From assembly GCF_007859915.1 (NCBI RefSeq), contig NZ_SJPM01000010.1, forward strand, positions 190,743 to 254,742: 64,000 bases of DNA, given 5' to 3'. This stretch comes from Neorhodopirellula pilleata (GTDB taxonomy: Bacteria; Planctomycetota; Planctomycetia; Pirellulales; Pirellulaceae). Shown here in pieces: positions 55,201 to 63,369 of this stretch. The notes beneath the pieces are model-generated. The model did not search any database and was not told where the DNA came from. It saw only the letters and a program-made list of their open reading frames with translations. The position numbers were made by a program, and so were the translations under genes. Each line of letters begins with the position of its first letter. Within the stretch, counting starts at the first letter, position 1.

Positions 55201-58200
55201 TGACCGTGGCACCAAATCTCGGTCGGCAGACGATCGACATACAAGCGGACCTCATCGATCCCCGTCGGCAAGTAAACGGCGGATCGAACGTCGATCATCG
55301 ACATTAACGTTTGAAAGCATCCGTCGAGCATCGAGGGGTGGATGCGGTACTTCTCGAGCTGAGTCGCACGATCAGTATCGATCCGGACCTTGGCCAAGCA
55401 CTGCCTTCGGTCGGCGGTGACCTTCAGTTCCGTGACGGTTTGAAACGCCGGTCCGTATTGCAGACCGATCGACGATAGCTGTTGATAAAAGGCGTCGATT
55501 TTGATGTCATCGGTGACGGATCGGCAGATAGCCTCGAGGTTTCGTGCGGAAACCGCCGGTTGCGAGATCTCTCCGATGGTTGCCGAAGCGTGGAGTTGGC
55601 CCGGCCCCATTCGGCCGTTCTCGAGGCTGCGGGCGATCACCCGGTTCGAATTGGGATCCAATGTGGTGACGAAGTCGATACCTCGATCGTCCTTCATCAC
55701 CAAAGGTGCCGCGATGTTGAAGTCACGAACGAACCAACCCTTTGATTCGGGAAACTCAATGGCCGCGAGTTCCATGAACGATTCGATGTATCCCGCCGCC
55801 GGTAGAATCGGCAACCCCATGACCTGATGATCCCGTAGGTAATGCATATCGAGATAGTCAAAATCATTTCGATAAGCGGGTGTGGCGGGCGCTTCCTGGG
55901 TACCAAGAATGGGATGCACGATCGGATTGATTCGGTCCTGCGCCGCTCGTTCGTTCTCCACCCACATCATCTCCCGTTGCCACGGATAGTTCGGCAGCGA
56001 GACCAAATCGCCTTGCGGAGCGATGCGTTGCCAGTCCAGATCACCGCCGGAGCTGTAATGCTCCAGTACGCATCGATCGATCGCGTGCATTTCCGAAGTA
56101 TTGCGTCGCAATGTGTAGAGTTGCCGACAATCCTTTCCTGAACTTTGGATACACTCTTTAAGCGAGGCGGCAAGCACCGGATGTGGGCCGACTTCGATGA
56201 AGATCGAATGGCCATCTTGAATCGCACTTTCAATGGCACGCACAAACTCAACCGGTTGGCGAATATTCTTGGGCCAGTATTCCGCACCGTATTCGATTCC
56301 GGTAACCCTTTCGCCGGTGACCGTGGAATACAGCGGCAAGCGAGGCTCGCTCGGAGTAACGTCTTTCAGATCGTAGGCAAGGGGAGCCATCAATGGATCC
56401 ATCGCTGGACCGTGATAGGGCACCTCGACATCGAGAATGCGGTTGAAGACGCCTTCGGATGTCAGACATTGGGCGATGTCGGCGATATCGTCTGTATCAC
56501 CAGCGAGGGTGATGTTCTTGTTGCCGTTGATCGCGGCGATGGCGACTGTTCCGTTAGACGCGTTGACTAGTTCCTTGGCCCTATCCAGCGTAACTCCGAC
56601 TGCGATCATGCTGCCGGCACCTTTCGCCTTTGCCTGCTGTTGGCTGCGATAAAAGCTCACCCGCAGTGCGTCTTCGAGCGACAGTGCGCCGGCGACATAA
56701 GCCGACGCCAATTCACCGACGGAATGTCCGACGCAAGCGGCCGGCTCAATCCCGCGTGATTTCAAGACGGCCGTTAATCCAACCTGAAGCACGAAGTTGG
56801 CGGGCTGAGCAAACTCGGTCCATGTGATGCGGGAGTTCTCTTCGTCAGCCAACATCTCACGTAGAATGGAAAAGCCCGCGATTTGATGAAAAACAAAATC
56901 GGCTTGATCGACCGTTTCTCGGTACACCGGATTGTGAACGTAGAGATCCTGCCCCATCGCCCACCACTGCGGTCCCATTCCGGTGAACACGAACACGGGT
57001 TTGCCGTTGCCCGAAAACGGCGCTTGACCGGCGACCACGTTCGGCGTGATTTCTTCGTTGAGCCAAGCACGCAATTGCGACTGTAGATCTTCGGACGTGC
57101 GACCACCGACAGCGATCCGGTGGTTCAAATGGGCTCGGCGTCGATTGATCGTGAAGACCAGATCACGCGGGTCGACTCCCGATTCGAGTTGTTCGAGGTA
57201 ATCCTTGCCTAGACTCACCAGCGCACCCTGACTGCGTGCGGAGATCGGCAAAAGCAAAGGGTCTTCGGACGTCGAAGATTCCCGGATCACATCGACTAGA
57301 TTAGCAATTGACTTGTTCTCAACTACTGGGAAATGCTCCAGGATCGCGTGGGCGTTGGATCCTCCATATCCGAATGAATTCACGGCAACCCGAGCCGGAT
57401 TCCCAACGTCGGATCGCAACGGGTACCGGTCGTCGGACAATCGAAGCCCCAGTCGTGCGAAATCGATGTTTGGGTTGGGCGTTTGCAAGCTGGCCAGAGG
57501 ACTGGTTTCCAAATATCGAAGCGTGAGAGCCGCCTTGATCACCCCTGCCACGCCGGCTCCTGCTTCCATGTGACCGAGATTGCTTTTGATCGTTCCGATG
57601 ATCACGCGGTCCTCTTCGCTGCGACCCGCTCCGTAGGTCATTCCGATCGCGCGGGCTTCGGTGGGATCTCCGATGGCGGTGCCGGTTCCGTGGCATTCGA
57701 CATACTGCACCGTGCGTGGATCGACCAAATGCTTATCGCAGACTTCACGAATGAGTGCCGCTTGGGCTTCTCCGCTCGGCATCGAGATCCCGGGCGTACG
57801 ACCGTCTTGGTTGGTTCCTGTCGCGAGGACCGTCGCCCAGATGTCATCGCCGTCGGCGATGGCTTTCGAAAGTGGCTTGAGCAAAACGACGCCGGCACCT
57901 TCGGCTCGTCCGTATCCATCGCCGTCTTGGTCGAACGATTTACACCTTCCGTCACGAGCGAGGAATTGCCCCTTGCACATCCCGATCGGATACTCGGGAC
58001 GCATCATGACATTGACTCCCCCGACGACCGCCATTTCGCATGCGGAGTTCCAAATGTCCTGGCACGCATAATGAAATGCGACGAGCGATGATGAGCATGC
58101 GGTATCGATCGAAAGACTCGGGCCGCGAAAGTCGAACGTATGCGAAATTCGATTGGACAACATCGTCATCATCATCCCGGCGGCGCTGTACTGGTTGATA

Positions 58201-58661
58201 GCCGACCGGTTGGCAAACGACATTTGCGTGATCATGTGGTCGAGCATGAACCCGCCCATGTAAACCCCAACCTTTCCCTGAGAGTATTCAGGAAGCCGCA
58301 AACCGGCGTTTTCGAACGCCTCCCAGGTCACTTCCAACAGCAAGCGTTGTTGCGGGTCCATGTTCTCCGCATCGCGTGGTGCAATCCCAAAGAATGCGGC
58401 ATCGAATCGACGGGGATCATTTTTGAGATAGCCCCCGCGACGGACATACGCTTTCCCGCGAGAAGCTTCGTTCGTTGAATAGTAGCGATCGGCGGACCAA
58501 CGTTCCGGCGGAGTCTCACTAATCGCGTTACGTCGCTCCTGCAGCCCCTCCCAAAGTTTTTGGATATTTTCAAACTCTCCTGGGTAGCGGCAAGCAAGGC
58601 CCACGATTGCAATCGCTTCGGGATTGCGTCGCACGTGATGGTTTGTTTGTATCTGATTCAT
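52293..58661 (-). CDS. single-module type I polyketide synthase, KS-AT-DH-(psiKR)-ER*-KR-ACP
   Basis: A 2122-residue enzyme from ATG 58661 (a TTG at 58682 is also in frame). The KS is at about 15-445, with Cys189 in DTACSSSL, His324 and His364. The AT is at about 555-830, with Ser647 in GHSVGE; the selectivity site reads VPYHGPAM. The DH is at about 915-1190, with His945 in DHQVMGLPILP and Asp1113 in LDGCFQ. A pseudo-KR (about 1200-1420) and a degenerate ER (about 1440-1640) follow. The active KR (about 1760-1945) has GGLGGFG, Lys1872, Ser1895 and Tyr1909. The ACP has Ser2073 in LGVDSL. There is no loading module, methyltransferase or thioesterase, so the enzyme is probably iterative, making an aliphatic chain. 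Confidence 0.92.
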   Translation of the reverse strand: MNQIQTNHHVRRNPEAIAIVGLACRYPGEFENIQKLWEGLQERRNAISETPPERWSADRYYSTNEASRGKAYVRRGGYLKNDPRRFDAAFFGIAPRDAENMDPQQRLLLEVTWEAFENAGLRLPEYSQGKVGVYMGGFMLDHMITQMSFANRSAINQYSAAGMMMTMLSNRISHTFDFRGPSLSIDTACSSSLVAFHYACQDIWNSACEMAVVGGVNVMMRPEYPIGMCKGQFLARDGRCKSFDQDGDGYGRAEGAGVVLLKPLSKAIADGDDIWATVLATGTNQDGRTPGISMPSGEAQAALIREVCDKHLVDPRTVQYVECHGTGTAIGDPTEARAIGMTYGAGRSEEDRVIIGTIKSNLGHMEAGAGVAGVIKAALTLRYLETSPLASLQTPNPNIDFARLGLRLSDDRYPLRSDVGNPARVAVNSFGYGGSNAHAILEHFPVVENKSIANLVDVIRESSTSEDPLLLPISARSQGALVSLGKDYLEQLESGVDPRDLVFTINRRRAHLNHRIAVGGRTSEDLQSQLRAWLNEEITPNVVAGQAPFSGNGKPVFVFTGMGPQWWAMGQDLYVHNPVYRETVDQADFVFHQIAGFSILREMLADEENSRITWTEFAQPANFVLQVGLTAVLKSRGIEPAACVGHSVGELASAYVAGALSLEDALRVSFYRSQQQAKAKGAGSMIAVGVTLDRAKELVNASNGTVAIAAINGNKNITLAGDTDDIADIAQCLTSEGVFNRILDVEVPYHGPAMDPLMAPLAYDLKDVTPSEPRLPLYSTVTGERVTGIEYGAEYWPKNIRQPVEFVRAIESAIQDGHSIFIEVGPHPVLAASLKECIQSSGKDCRQLYTLRRNTSEMHAIDRCVLEHYSSGGDLDWQRIAPQGDLVSLPNYPWQREMMWVENERAAQDRINPIVHPILGTQEAPATPAYRNDFDYLDMHYLRDHQVMGLPILPAAGYIESFMELAAIEFPESKGWFVRDFNIAAPLVMKDDRGIDFVTTLDPNSNRVIARSLENGRMGPGQLHASATIGEISQPAVSARNLEAICRSVTDDIKIDAFYQQLSSIGLQYGPAFQTVTELKVTADRRQCLAKVRIDTDRATQLEKYRIHPSMLDGCFQTLMSMIDVRSAVYLPTGIDEVRLYVDRLPTEIWCHGQLIEMNAKYVDCHIDLYDNEGQPVATVRRLRANAASKRQRVDKFGTPVKLQILKYLWSVGNNLPEPKRLGQWMVVGDTAGWSELVCQQLENFGAIVSAHVKPSDRFSVSGRDYEIQSESAEHWARVFEDTDEFDGIVFTCPLDCTPQSDDPTGQTRLRHIVAGLQAFQNIEREDTPRIYVVTQAGHQVTPSDAELNPSQSTFNGFCRVAFNELEVGRVTSIDLPKQVGDECFDAFIQELICDAPEDEIAIRDGRRFTSELSLVDDLTKDITQVGRIREDAPVLIRPSLHESDIGVVRVLDANLAPLQADEVRVMIEKSAVPLEFIKDDVDEIVERPWMEFVGRVLNVGENVTQYVVGSRVAGFVPAETASHLTLKADCIHAVTIPQDTNASTLVACLKDTARAAAVMQQVPFRPGDVALIEATPFGLELAEQMEAAGIRVQIVTDRIDELDPSLFGDREIDVMSSQRIDQLVTETTADRGFTVIAVQAARCQSTIGWSSLAEGGWIIDIEDASHSYPVPDHAGGIIRSAISLIARRPESLQSALTQSVERLSSGRHRESKFFEVSLADIAWQKLPFSDSLGTLILALDTPEEDLPIIQCDPDTITADGTYLITGGLGGFGQQTANWLIEQGVRSLVLTGRAGADTVEKQAFVAKLRSDGIDVVAVACDASDREAVRELLARIDKELPPLKGIIHSAAAIIDEPIADIDLDHLSTVMRNKADAAWVLHEETLHLPLAHFILYSSAANLVGNSRQSIYSAANGFLNGLAHMRRQMGLPGLSMNWGAIGDVGIVARDEKLEQFLSYVGLAGMESREALDYLRLAINRDVTQIGILLMKSWSEWGRFEVRAGTSPRYQKLIAGDATGVDSQARSALVDELALLESDEQLQVLIALITDVLASILKTDPSQIQPTRPINELGVDSLVATEIQMTLEQSLGLKVAVLELLGDSNIVSLAQTSLMMLLSENAMQPA

Positions 58662-59040
58662 CCGCTGTCTTTCATGATGCAAGTTGTCCGCTTCGTAGGA
58701 ATGTGATGTCTTCCTACCCGTGATGCGTCTCTGAAGACTTCAGCAGGGACAGCCGATCCGGGTTCGATGTCATGTCTATGCCGAGTACTCAAAATCCCGG
58801 CCTTCGAATCGCTACAAACCTTACAAACCGAATCCAACGCAAGCCGTTGGAGGCGAATCGATGCTCATCGCAGTAAAAGACTCGTCGCCGAGGGTCCGTC
58901 TCGCTTACGGCGAAGTTCTTAGGTGTAACGAATGAGCGATTTAACGCAGAACACAACTGAACGCGTGCTATAGTTTCAAGACTTTGTTTTTTCTCTGCAG
59001 TAAACGAGCGCTAGCGGCGCAAAAAACGTGGTGATACTAG
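58662..59040. other. 379-bp divergent intergenic region between PKS and kinase genes
   Basis: No gene is seen here. It must hold the promoters for the minus-strand PKS operon and the plus-strand kinase/sigma pair. A TATAGT at 58969-58974 could be a -10 element for the kinase, but I see no convincing -35 element. No repeat of the families found elsewhere is present. Confidence 0.5.
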
Positions 59041-60819
59041 ATGGTTCAAAGCACGCTGCTTAGTTTTTCTGATATTAGTGAGGTCTATCTGCAGGAACTT
59101 CGCAGGGGTAATGCGGTCAAACCAGAATTACTGGCTAATCGATTCCCTCAGTTTGCTGAACAGATCCTTGAGGAACTCCCCTTAATGGCGATGCTCGAGA
59201 AAGGGCTGCAAGTTTCTGGCACCGGTTCCGTACGCCTGCCTAGAGTTCCTGGAATCGATCTCATCGGACCCGTCGGTCGGGGTGCAACCGGTGTGGTTTA
59301 CAAGGCAAAAAATCGACAGCGAAACACCGTTTGTGCTGTCAAGTTGATCAGCCTCAACCCCGAGAATGTGGATCCGGTACGACTCGATCGGGAAATCGAA
59401 ACGTTGACTCGATTGAAACATCCTCACGTTGTCGAAATCCAATCGTTCGGAATGATTGAGGATTCGATTTATATCGTGATGAATTTCGTCGATGGATGTT
59501 CGCTAGACGAAGTCGTTGCCGGAGACGGAGCGACTTTGGCTGCGTATTGGTCGGGCGAACTTCGTCGCGATTGGTGTCGATTGGGAGATTGGGGTTATGA
59601 AATCGCCTCAGCTTTGGACTACATCCACCAAAAAGGAATTCTGCACCGAGATATCAAACCAGCCAACCTCTTGGTCGACCAAACGGGACGATGCTGGATC
59701 ACCGACTTTGGACTCGCCAAAATTTGTGAAACTGGCATGACCGTCAGCCGAACCGGTCAGGTAATCGGCACGCCAAGATTCATGGCCCCCGAACAGATGC
59801 GTGGTACGACTGATCGACGGAGCGATATCTATTCGTTGGGTCGAACGTTATATGAACTGGCGGTAGCTGGAGCAGACAAACGCCACAACCTTTCCTCAAT
59901 CGATCTTCCGCCGATCAAGGAAGTCAATCCCGACTTCCCCACTGAACTCGCCAAGATCATCGACAAGGCGAGTCAGCCCCTTGCGGATCGACGCTACCAG
60001 TCGGCGGGTGAACTCAGTGTTGTGTTGGAACGATACCTCTCAGGAATTCGCCCCAGTGATCGACGTCGTCCTGGGAAACGGTTGACGGAACAGCAATACA
60101 AAAAGCGAATGCGAATAAAGCATCGTATCGCCATCGCATGCAGTACGATCGCGATGTCAGCCGCCGCCACGTTTTTCGCGACACGTGAATCGCCTCCACC
60201 TCCCAAGCTAAGGCCACAGGCTGAGCTAAACGATCCTTCCTCGCAATCTCACTTCAAGGTTCTCGCCGCCGCTCTCGAAGACAACGAACAAGGGTTTGTC
60301 GGTGTGATCGGAGAAGCGCTCAAGACCTCGATGATTCAAAAGTCAGATACCGCCAGCGCTGCTGATGTGACCAACAAAATCGATCAAATCGTCAATCGAC
60401 TCTCGACCGAAGGTCTCAAGCCGGGTGAACTCGACTCGATCATGCGGGGCTATCGCGAATCGTCATTACTCATCGGCAACAAAGTGCTGGCTCTTCGCCC
60501 TGTGCTGAAACGCTCCGGTTTGGGATTTCAAGAAAAAGCAAGAGGCGAGCGAATTATCGGACAGCTTGCCAAGGCGACGGTCAATCGAAAAATTGAAACG
60601 ACCGAAGCCGAACGGATCTTGTCGTCGCTTTTTCAGGGAAATACTCCCAGGCTCGACGAGATCATCAGCACTCAAATACCTGACCGAGTTCTTGCGTCAT
60701 GGCTTACCCTCGTGGAGTCGAGTTTCGCGACCGAGTTTGAAGCCATCGCTGCCGAGCCTTCTCGCTATAACGACGAGTGGGAAAACATCATTGACACCTA
60801 CTTCCAAGCGTCGGATTGA
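59041..60819 (+). CDS. membrane Ser/Thr protein kinase (PknB-like)
   Basis: A 592-residue kinase. Conserved elements: glycine loop GRGATGVVYKAKN, Lys101, catalytic HRDIKPANLL (Asp204), TDFGLAK (Asp222) and GTPRFMAPEQM. A membrane helix lies at about 363-383, after which the C-terminal 200 residues are a non-catalytic, helical region, presumably outside the cytoplasm. The N-terminal 70 residues precede the kinase. It starts the divergent unit beside the PKS cluster, with an ECF sigma gene 12 bp downstream. Kinase-sigma pairs are a known planctomycete arrangement. Confidence 0.88.
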   Translation: MVQSTLLSFSDISEVYLQELRRGNAVKPELLANRFPQFAEQILEELPLMAMLEKGLQVSGTGSVRLPRVPGIDLIGPVGRGATGVVYKAKNRQRNTVCAVKLISLNPENVDPVRLDREIETLTRLKHPHVVEIQSFGMIEDSIYIVMNFVDGCSLDEVVAGDGATLAAYWSGELRRDWCRLGDWGYEIASALDYIHQKGILHRDIKPANLLVDQTGRCWITDFGLAKICETGMTVSRTGQVIGTPRFMAPEQMRGTTDRRSDIYSLGRTLYELAVAGADKRHNLSSIDLPPIKEVNPDFPTELAKIIDKASQPLADRRYQSAGELSVVLERYLSGIRPSDRRRPGKRLTEQQYKKRMRIKHRIAIACSTIAMSAAATFFATRESPPPPKLRPQAELNDPSSQSHFKVLAAALEDNEQGFVGVIGEALKTSMIQKSDTASAADVTNKIDQIVNRLSTEGLKPGELDSIMRGYRESSLLIGNKVLALRPVLKRSGLGFQEKARGERIIGQLAKATVNRKIETTEAERILSSLFQGNTPRLDEIISTQIPDRVLASWLTLVESSFATEFEAIAAEPSRYNDEWENIIDTYFQASD

Positions 60820-60831
60820 GCGAGGCCCATC

Positions 60832-61461
60832 ATGAGCACTAGATCCGTCGACAACCCGAGCAAGATCCTAAATAACCTCCAACGCGATAAAGCAGCAGGT
60901 TTGGCGGATCTATTCGAGTTACAACGTTCGCATCTACGTCATTTTCTAAAATGCCGTTTGAACAAAGTCCTTTCTAATCGACTCGACGCGTCCGATGTTA
61001 TTCAAGAAGTCTATATTCGAGCGCAAAGAAACGTAGACGACTATCTGGCAAACCCCTGCGTTCCGCCTGTCATTTGGCTGCGACAATTAGCGTATAACGT
61101 CCTTGGTGATACCCATCGGCGACACTTTCGGCAACTTCGCAATCCATGTCACGAGCAAACGGACCACGACGAAGAGCTGATCACCAACCTGATTGATTCG
61201 AACGACTCGGTGAACACGGTCTGCCAGCGAAACGAAATGGCGGATCGAATTCGAATCATGCTGCGTCAACTGAGCCAAGTCGATCGAGAAGTGCTCCAAC
61301 TGCGACATTTGGAAGGCTATTCGATCGCTGAAATTGCGGACATGTTCGAACTGAATTCAGAGACGATCAAGAAACGCTACTACCGAGCCCTGAAGCGATT
61401 CCGAAACATCATCGAAGGCGATCCCTGTATGGAAAACCGCTGTCCGCCGTCGACGAGTTAA
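60832..61461 (+). CDS. ECF-family RNA polymerase sigma factor
   Basis: A 209-residue sigma factor. Region 2 has SNRLDASDVIQEVYIRAQ and region 4 has HLEGYSIAEIADMFELNSETIKKRYYRALKRF in parts, with the helix-turn-helix intact. A GAGG ribosome site precedes ATG 60832. It lies 12 bp downstream of the Ser/Thr kinase gene, so the kinase may regulate it. No anti-sigma gene is near. The target promoter cannot be identified from one window, but the divergent PKS operon is the obvious candidate. Confidence 0.9.
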   Translation: MSTRSVDNPSKILNNLQRDKAAGLADLFELQRSHLRHFLKCRLNKVLSNRLDASDVIQEVYIRAQRNVDDYLANPCVPPVIWLRQLAYNVLGDTHRRHFRQLRNPCHEQTDHDEELITNLIDSNDSVNTVCQRNEMADRIRIMLRQLSQVDREVLQLRHLEGYSIAEIADMFELNSETIKKRYYRALKRFRNIIEGDPCMENRCPPSTS

Positions 61462-61592
61462 AATGTGTGGGTCCGAATTTCGAAAGTGTAGACTCCATGT
61501 GAGTCCGTGCTTCCATTTTCAAACATGCCACCAGTGGAACTTATCAAAGGTTAGTTTTAGGTCACCGCTTTGGATAGCATAAGCATTCGATC

Positions 61593-62240
61593 CTACGGAA
61601 CATCTTGTTGATGAGCACGCATTGCGATCATGGATTCGATTGCTTCGTAGTCCTCTTCAGTATCGATGTCGATGAGCGGTTGGTTGCATCGGAGTTGGAC
61701 CACTCGCGATGACGGTTGCCGGCGAATCCATCGTTTGGCTCCTTCGTTTTGCAAATCGTTGATCAAGTCCGCAATCACTTCCGGTGCGAAACAGGCCGGA
61801 ACGCCGCCTCCTGAATTGTAGATCGTGGCCGCGACCGATATTCCTGGGCGCATGGTATCGATCAGTAGTTGATAGTGCGACGACTCGATCAATGGTTGAT
61901 CGCACAATGTCACCAGTGTATCGGCTTGTGGGTGCAGCTCTCGAGCCTTCGATAGTCCGAATGATAAGCTGCTCGCTTGACCGGTGGACCAGGCTTTGTT
62001 TTCAACGCATCTCAGACGCGAATCATTTCGCCCGACGATGACCGACGTGATGGCATCCGATCGAGCCCCCATGACGACGACGATGTGATCGACACTCGTT
62101 TGTCGCAGTCCATCGATCGCGTGTTCGATCAGCGTTCGGCCACCGATCGGCAAAAGTTGTTTAGGACGACCGAGACGCCGTGAGGCACCGGCGGCGAGCA
62201 GGATCGCGTTGCACGGACGTGGCGATTCAGGAGGCAACAA
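61593..62240 (-). CDS. molybdenum cofactor cytidylyltransferase-like (MocA)
   Basis: A nucleotidyltransferase with LLAAGASRRLGRPKQLLPIGG and later TLCDQPLIESSHYQLLIDTM. MocA-type enzymes attach CMP or GMP to the molybdenum cofactor for hydroxylases. The frame is open to 62345, which would overlap the xdhC gene by over 100 bp; a TTG at 62240 or 62237 fits better, so the start is uncertain. Together with XdhC and the molybdopterin subunit it forms a xanthine-dehydrogenase-like module. Confidence 0.75.
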   Translation of the reverse strand: MLPPESPRPCNAILLAAGASRRLGRPKQLLPIGGRTLIEHAIDGLRQTSVDHIVVVMGARSDAITSVIVGRNDSRLRCVENKAWSTGQASSLSFGLSKARELHPQADTLVTLCDQPLIESSHYQLLIDTMRPGISVAATIYNSGGGVPACFAPEVIADLINDLQNEGAKRWIRRQPSSRVVQLRCNQPLIDIDTEEDYEAIESMIAMRAHQQDVP

Positions 62241-63369
62241 GATGAGGGACCGGTTCGTGAAGCGGTTCGAGCCGGTCGTGCAGTGGTTGACCGATGCGTC
62301 CGGTCGTCTGGCTGATACGTTCACCGGGCTGAGAGATAAGCTCACCGGGCATGGCGATCAATTCGGCCATGATCGCCATCGCAATTTCGGCGGGTGAGAT
62401 CGCGCCGATGTCCAAACCGATCGGCGAACGAAGCCGTGCGATGTCATTGTCGCTCAGTTTTCGACCTCGCTTGTAGAGTTCTTGCACCAAACGTCCGAGT
62501 CGTCGTTTTGGCCCGAGCAGCCCGATCGAACGGACGGGGGAATCGAGCAAGACCGGCAACAGTTCCCCATCGCGGGCAAAGTCATGCGTCATCACGACCA
62601 CATCCGTTCGCTCGGATAGCGACAGCGATCGGGCCACCAGGTGATGCGGGCCGCATTGAACCCGCGCGGTTGGAAAACGAGACGGGTCGGCCAGCTCGGG
62701 GCGATGGCCGACCACGGTCACTTCCCAATCCAAAACCGAGGCCGCTTGGACGACCGGAATGACATCATCACCGGCACCGAAGATCACCAGTTCTCGACGG
62801 GGCCGAATAATCTCGATCGCCGCTTCGACTTCGTTGCCCGCTTCGTCGGTGAATACGATGGAGGCGTTTCGACTTACGCTACGAAACTCTTGACTCACAC
62901 TCGGGGGTAGCTGATCCGCGAAGCTGGCCTCGGTCCATTGATCACCGACGTGATAGTCGGACGAATCACTTCGGTAGATCGTCAACAGCTTGGCATCTTG
63001 GCGTTGTTCTTGGACTCGGCGAAGCACATCGATCGCGGCTGGATGACTTCGATCGACTCTTTGACACAAAACGTAAACGAGCCCTTCGCAGCCGGTGCCA
63101 TAACGCTGGCCTTCGACCGAGTTGCCGCGGGTGTCCAAGACGATCAAACGCGGGCCGTTGTTCGTCGCTTCCCAAACGCGGCGGCACAGATCTTTTTCTA
63201 AACAACCGCCGCTGATGTAACCTTCACGCTCGCCCGATGGCGTTAACAACAGCCGTGCACCGGGGCGACCGTAACCACTACCGTCGAGCCGAACGACGGT
63301 ACACAGGACGCATGTTTCGTCGTCTTCGAAAGACATGATCGCCAAGTCGACGATTTTGGAAACGCTCAC
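62227..63369 (-). CDS. XdhC-family molybdenum cofactor insertion protein
   Basis: A 380-residue protein with the CoxI/XdhC N-terminus (VLCTVVRLDGSGYGRPGARLLL, GGCLEKDLCRRVWE in parts) and a C-terminal Rossmann domain (VIFGAGDDVIPVVQAAS). XdhC binds and matures the molybdenum cofactor before insertion into xanthine dehydrogenase. The start is a GTG overlapping the stop of the upstream molybdopterin gene by 4 bp (GTGA), as in other hydroxylase operons. Confidence 0.85.
   Translation of the reverse strand: MSVSKIVDLAIMSFEDDETCVLCTVVRLDGSGYGRPGARLLLTPSGEREGYISGGCLEKDLCRRVWEATNNGPRLIVLDTRGNSVEGQRYGTGCEGLVYVLCQRVDRSHPAAIDVLRRVQEQRQDAKLLTIYRSDSSDYHVGDQWTEASFADQLPPSVSQEFRSVSRNASIVFTDEAGNEVEAAIEIIRPRRELVIFGAGDDVIPVVQAASVLDWEVTVVGHRPELADPSRFPTARVQCGPHHLVARSLSLSERTDVVVMTHDFARDGELLPVLLDSPVRSIGLLGPKRRLGRLVQELYKRGRKLSDNDIARLRSPIGLDIGAISPAEIAMAIMAELIAMPGELISQPGERISQTTGRIGQPLHDRLEPLHEPVPHLVAS

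Noticed and set aside
58662..59040. Small regulatory RNA or leader peptide gene
   Set aside because: No hairpin plus T-run and no short frame with a good ribosome site were found.
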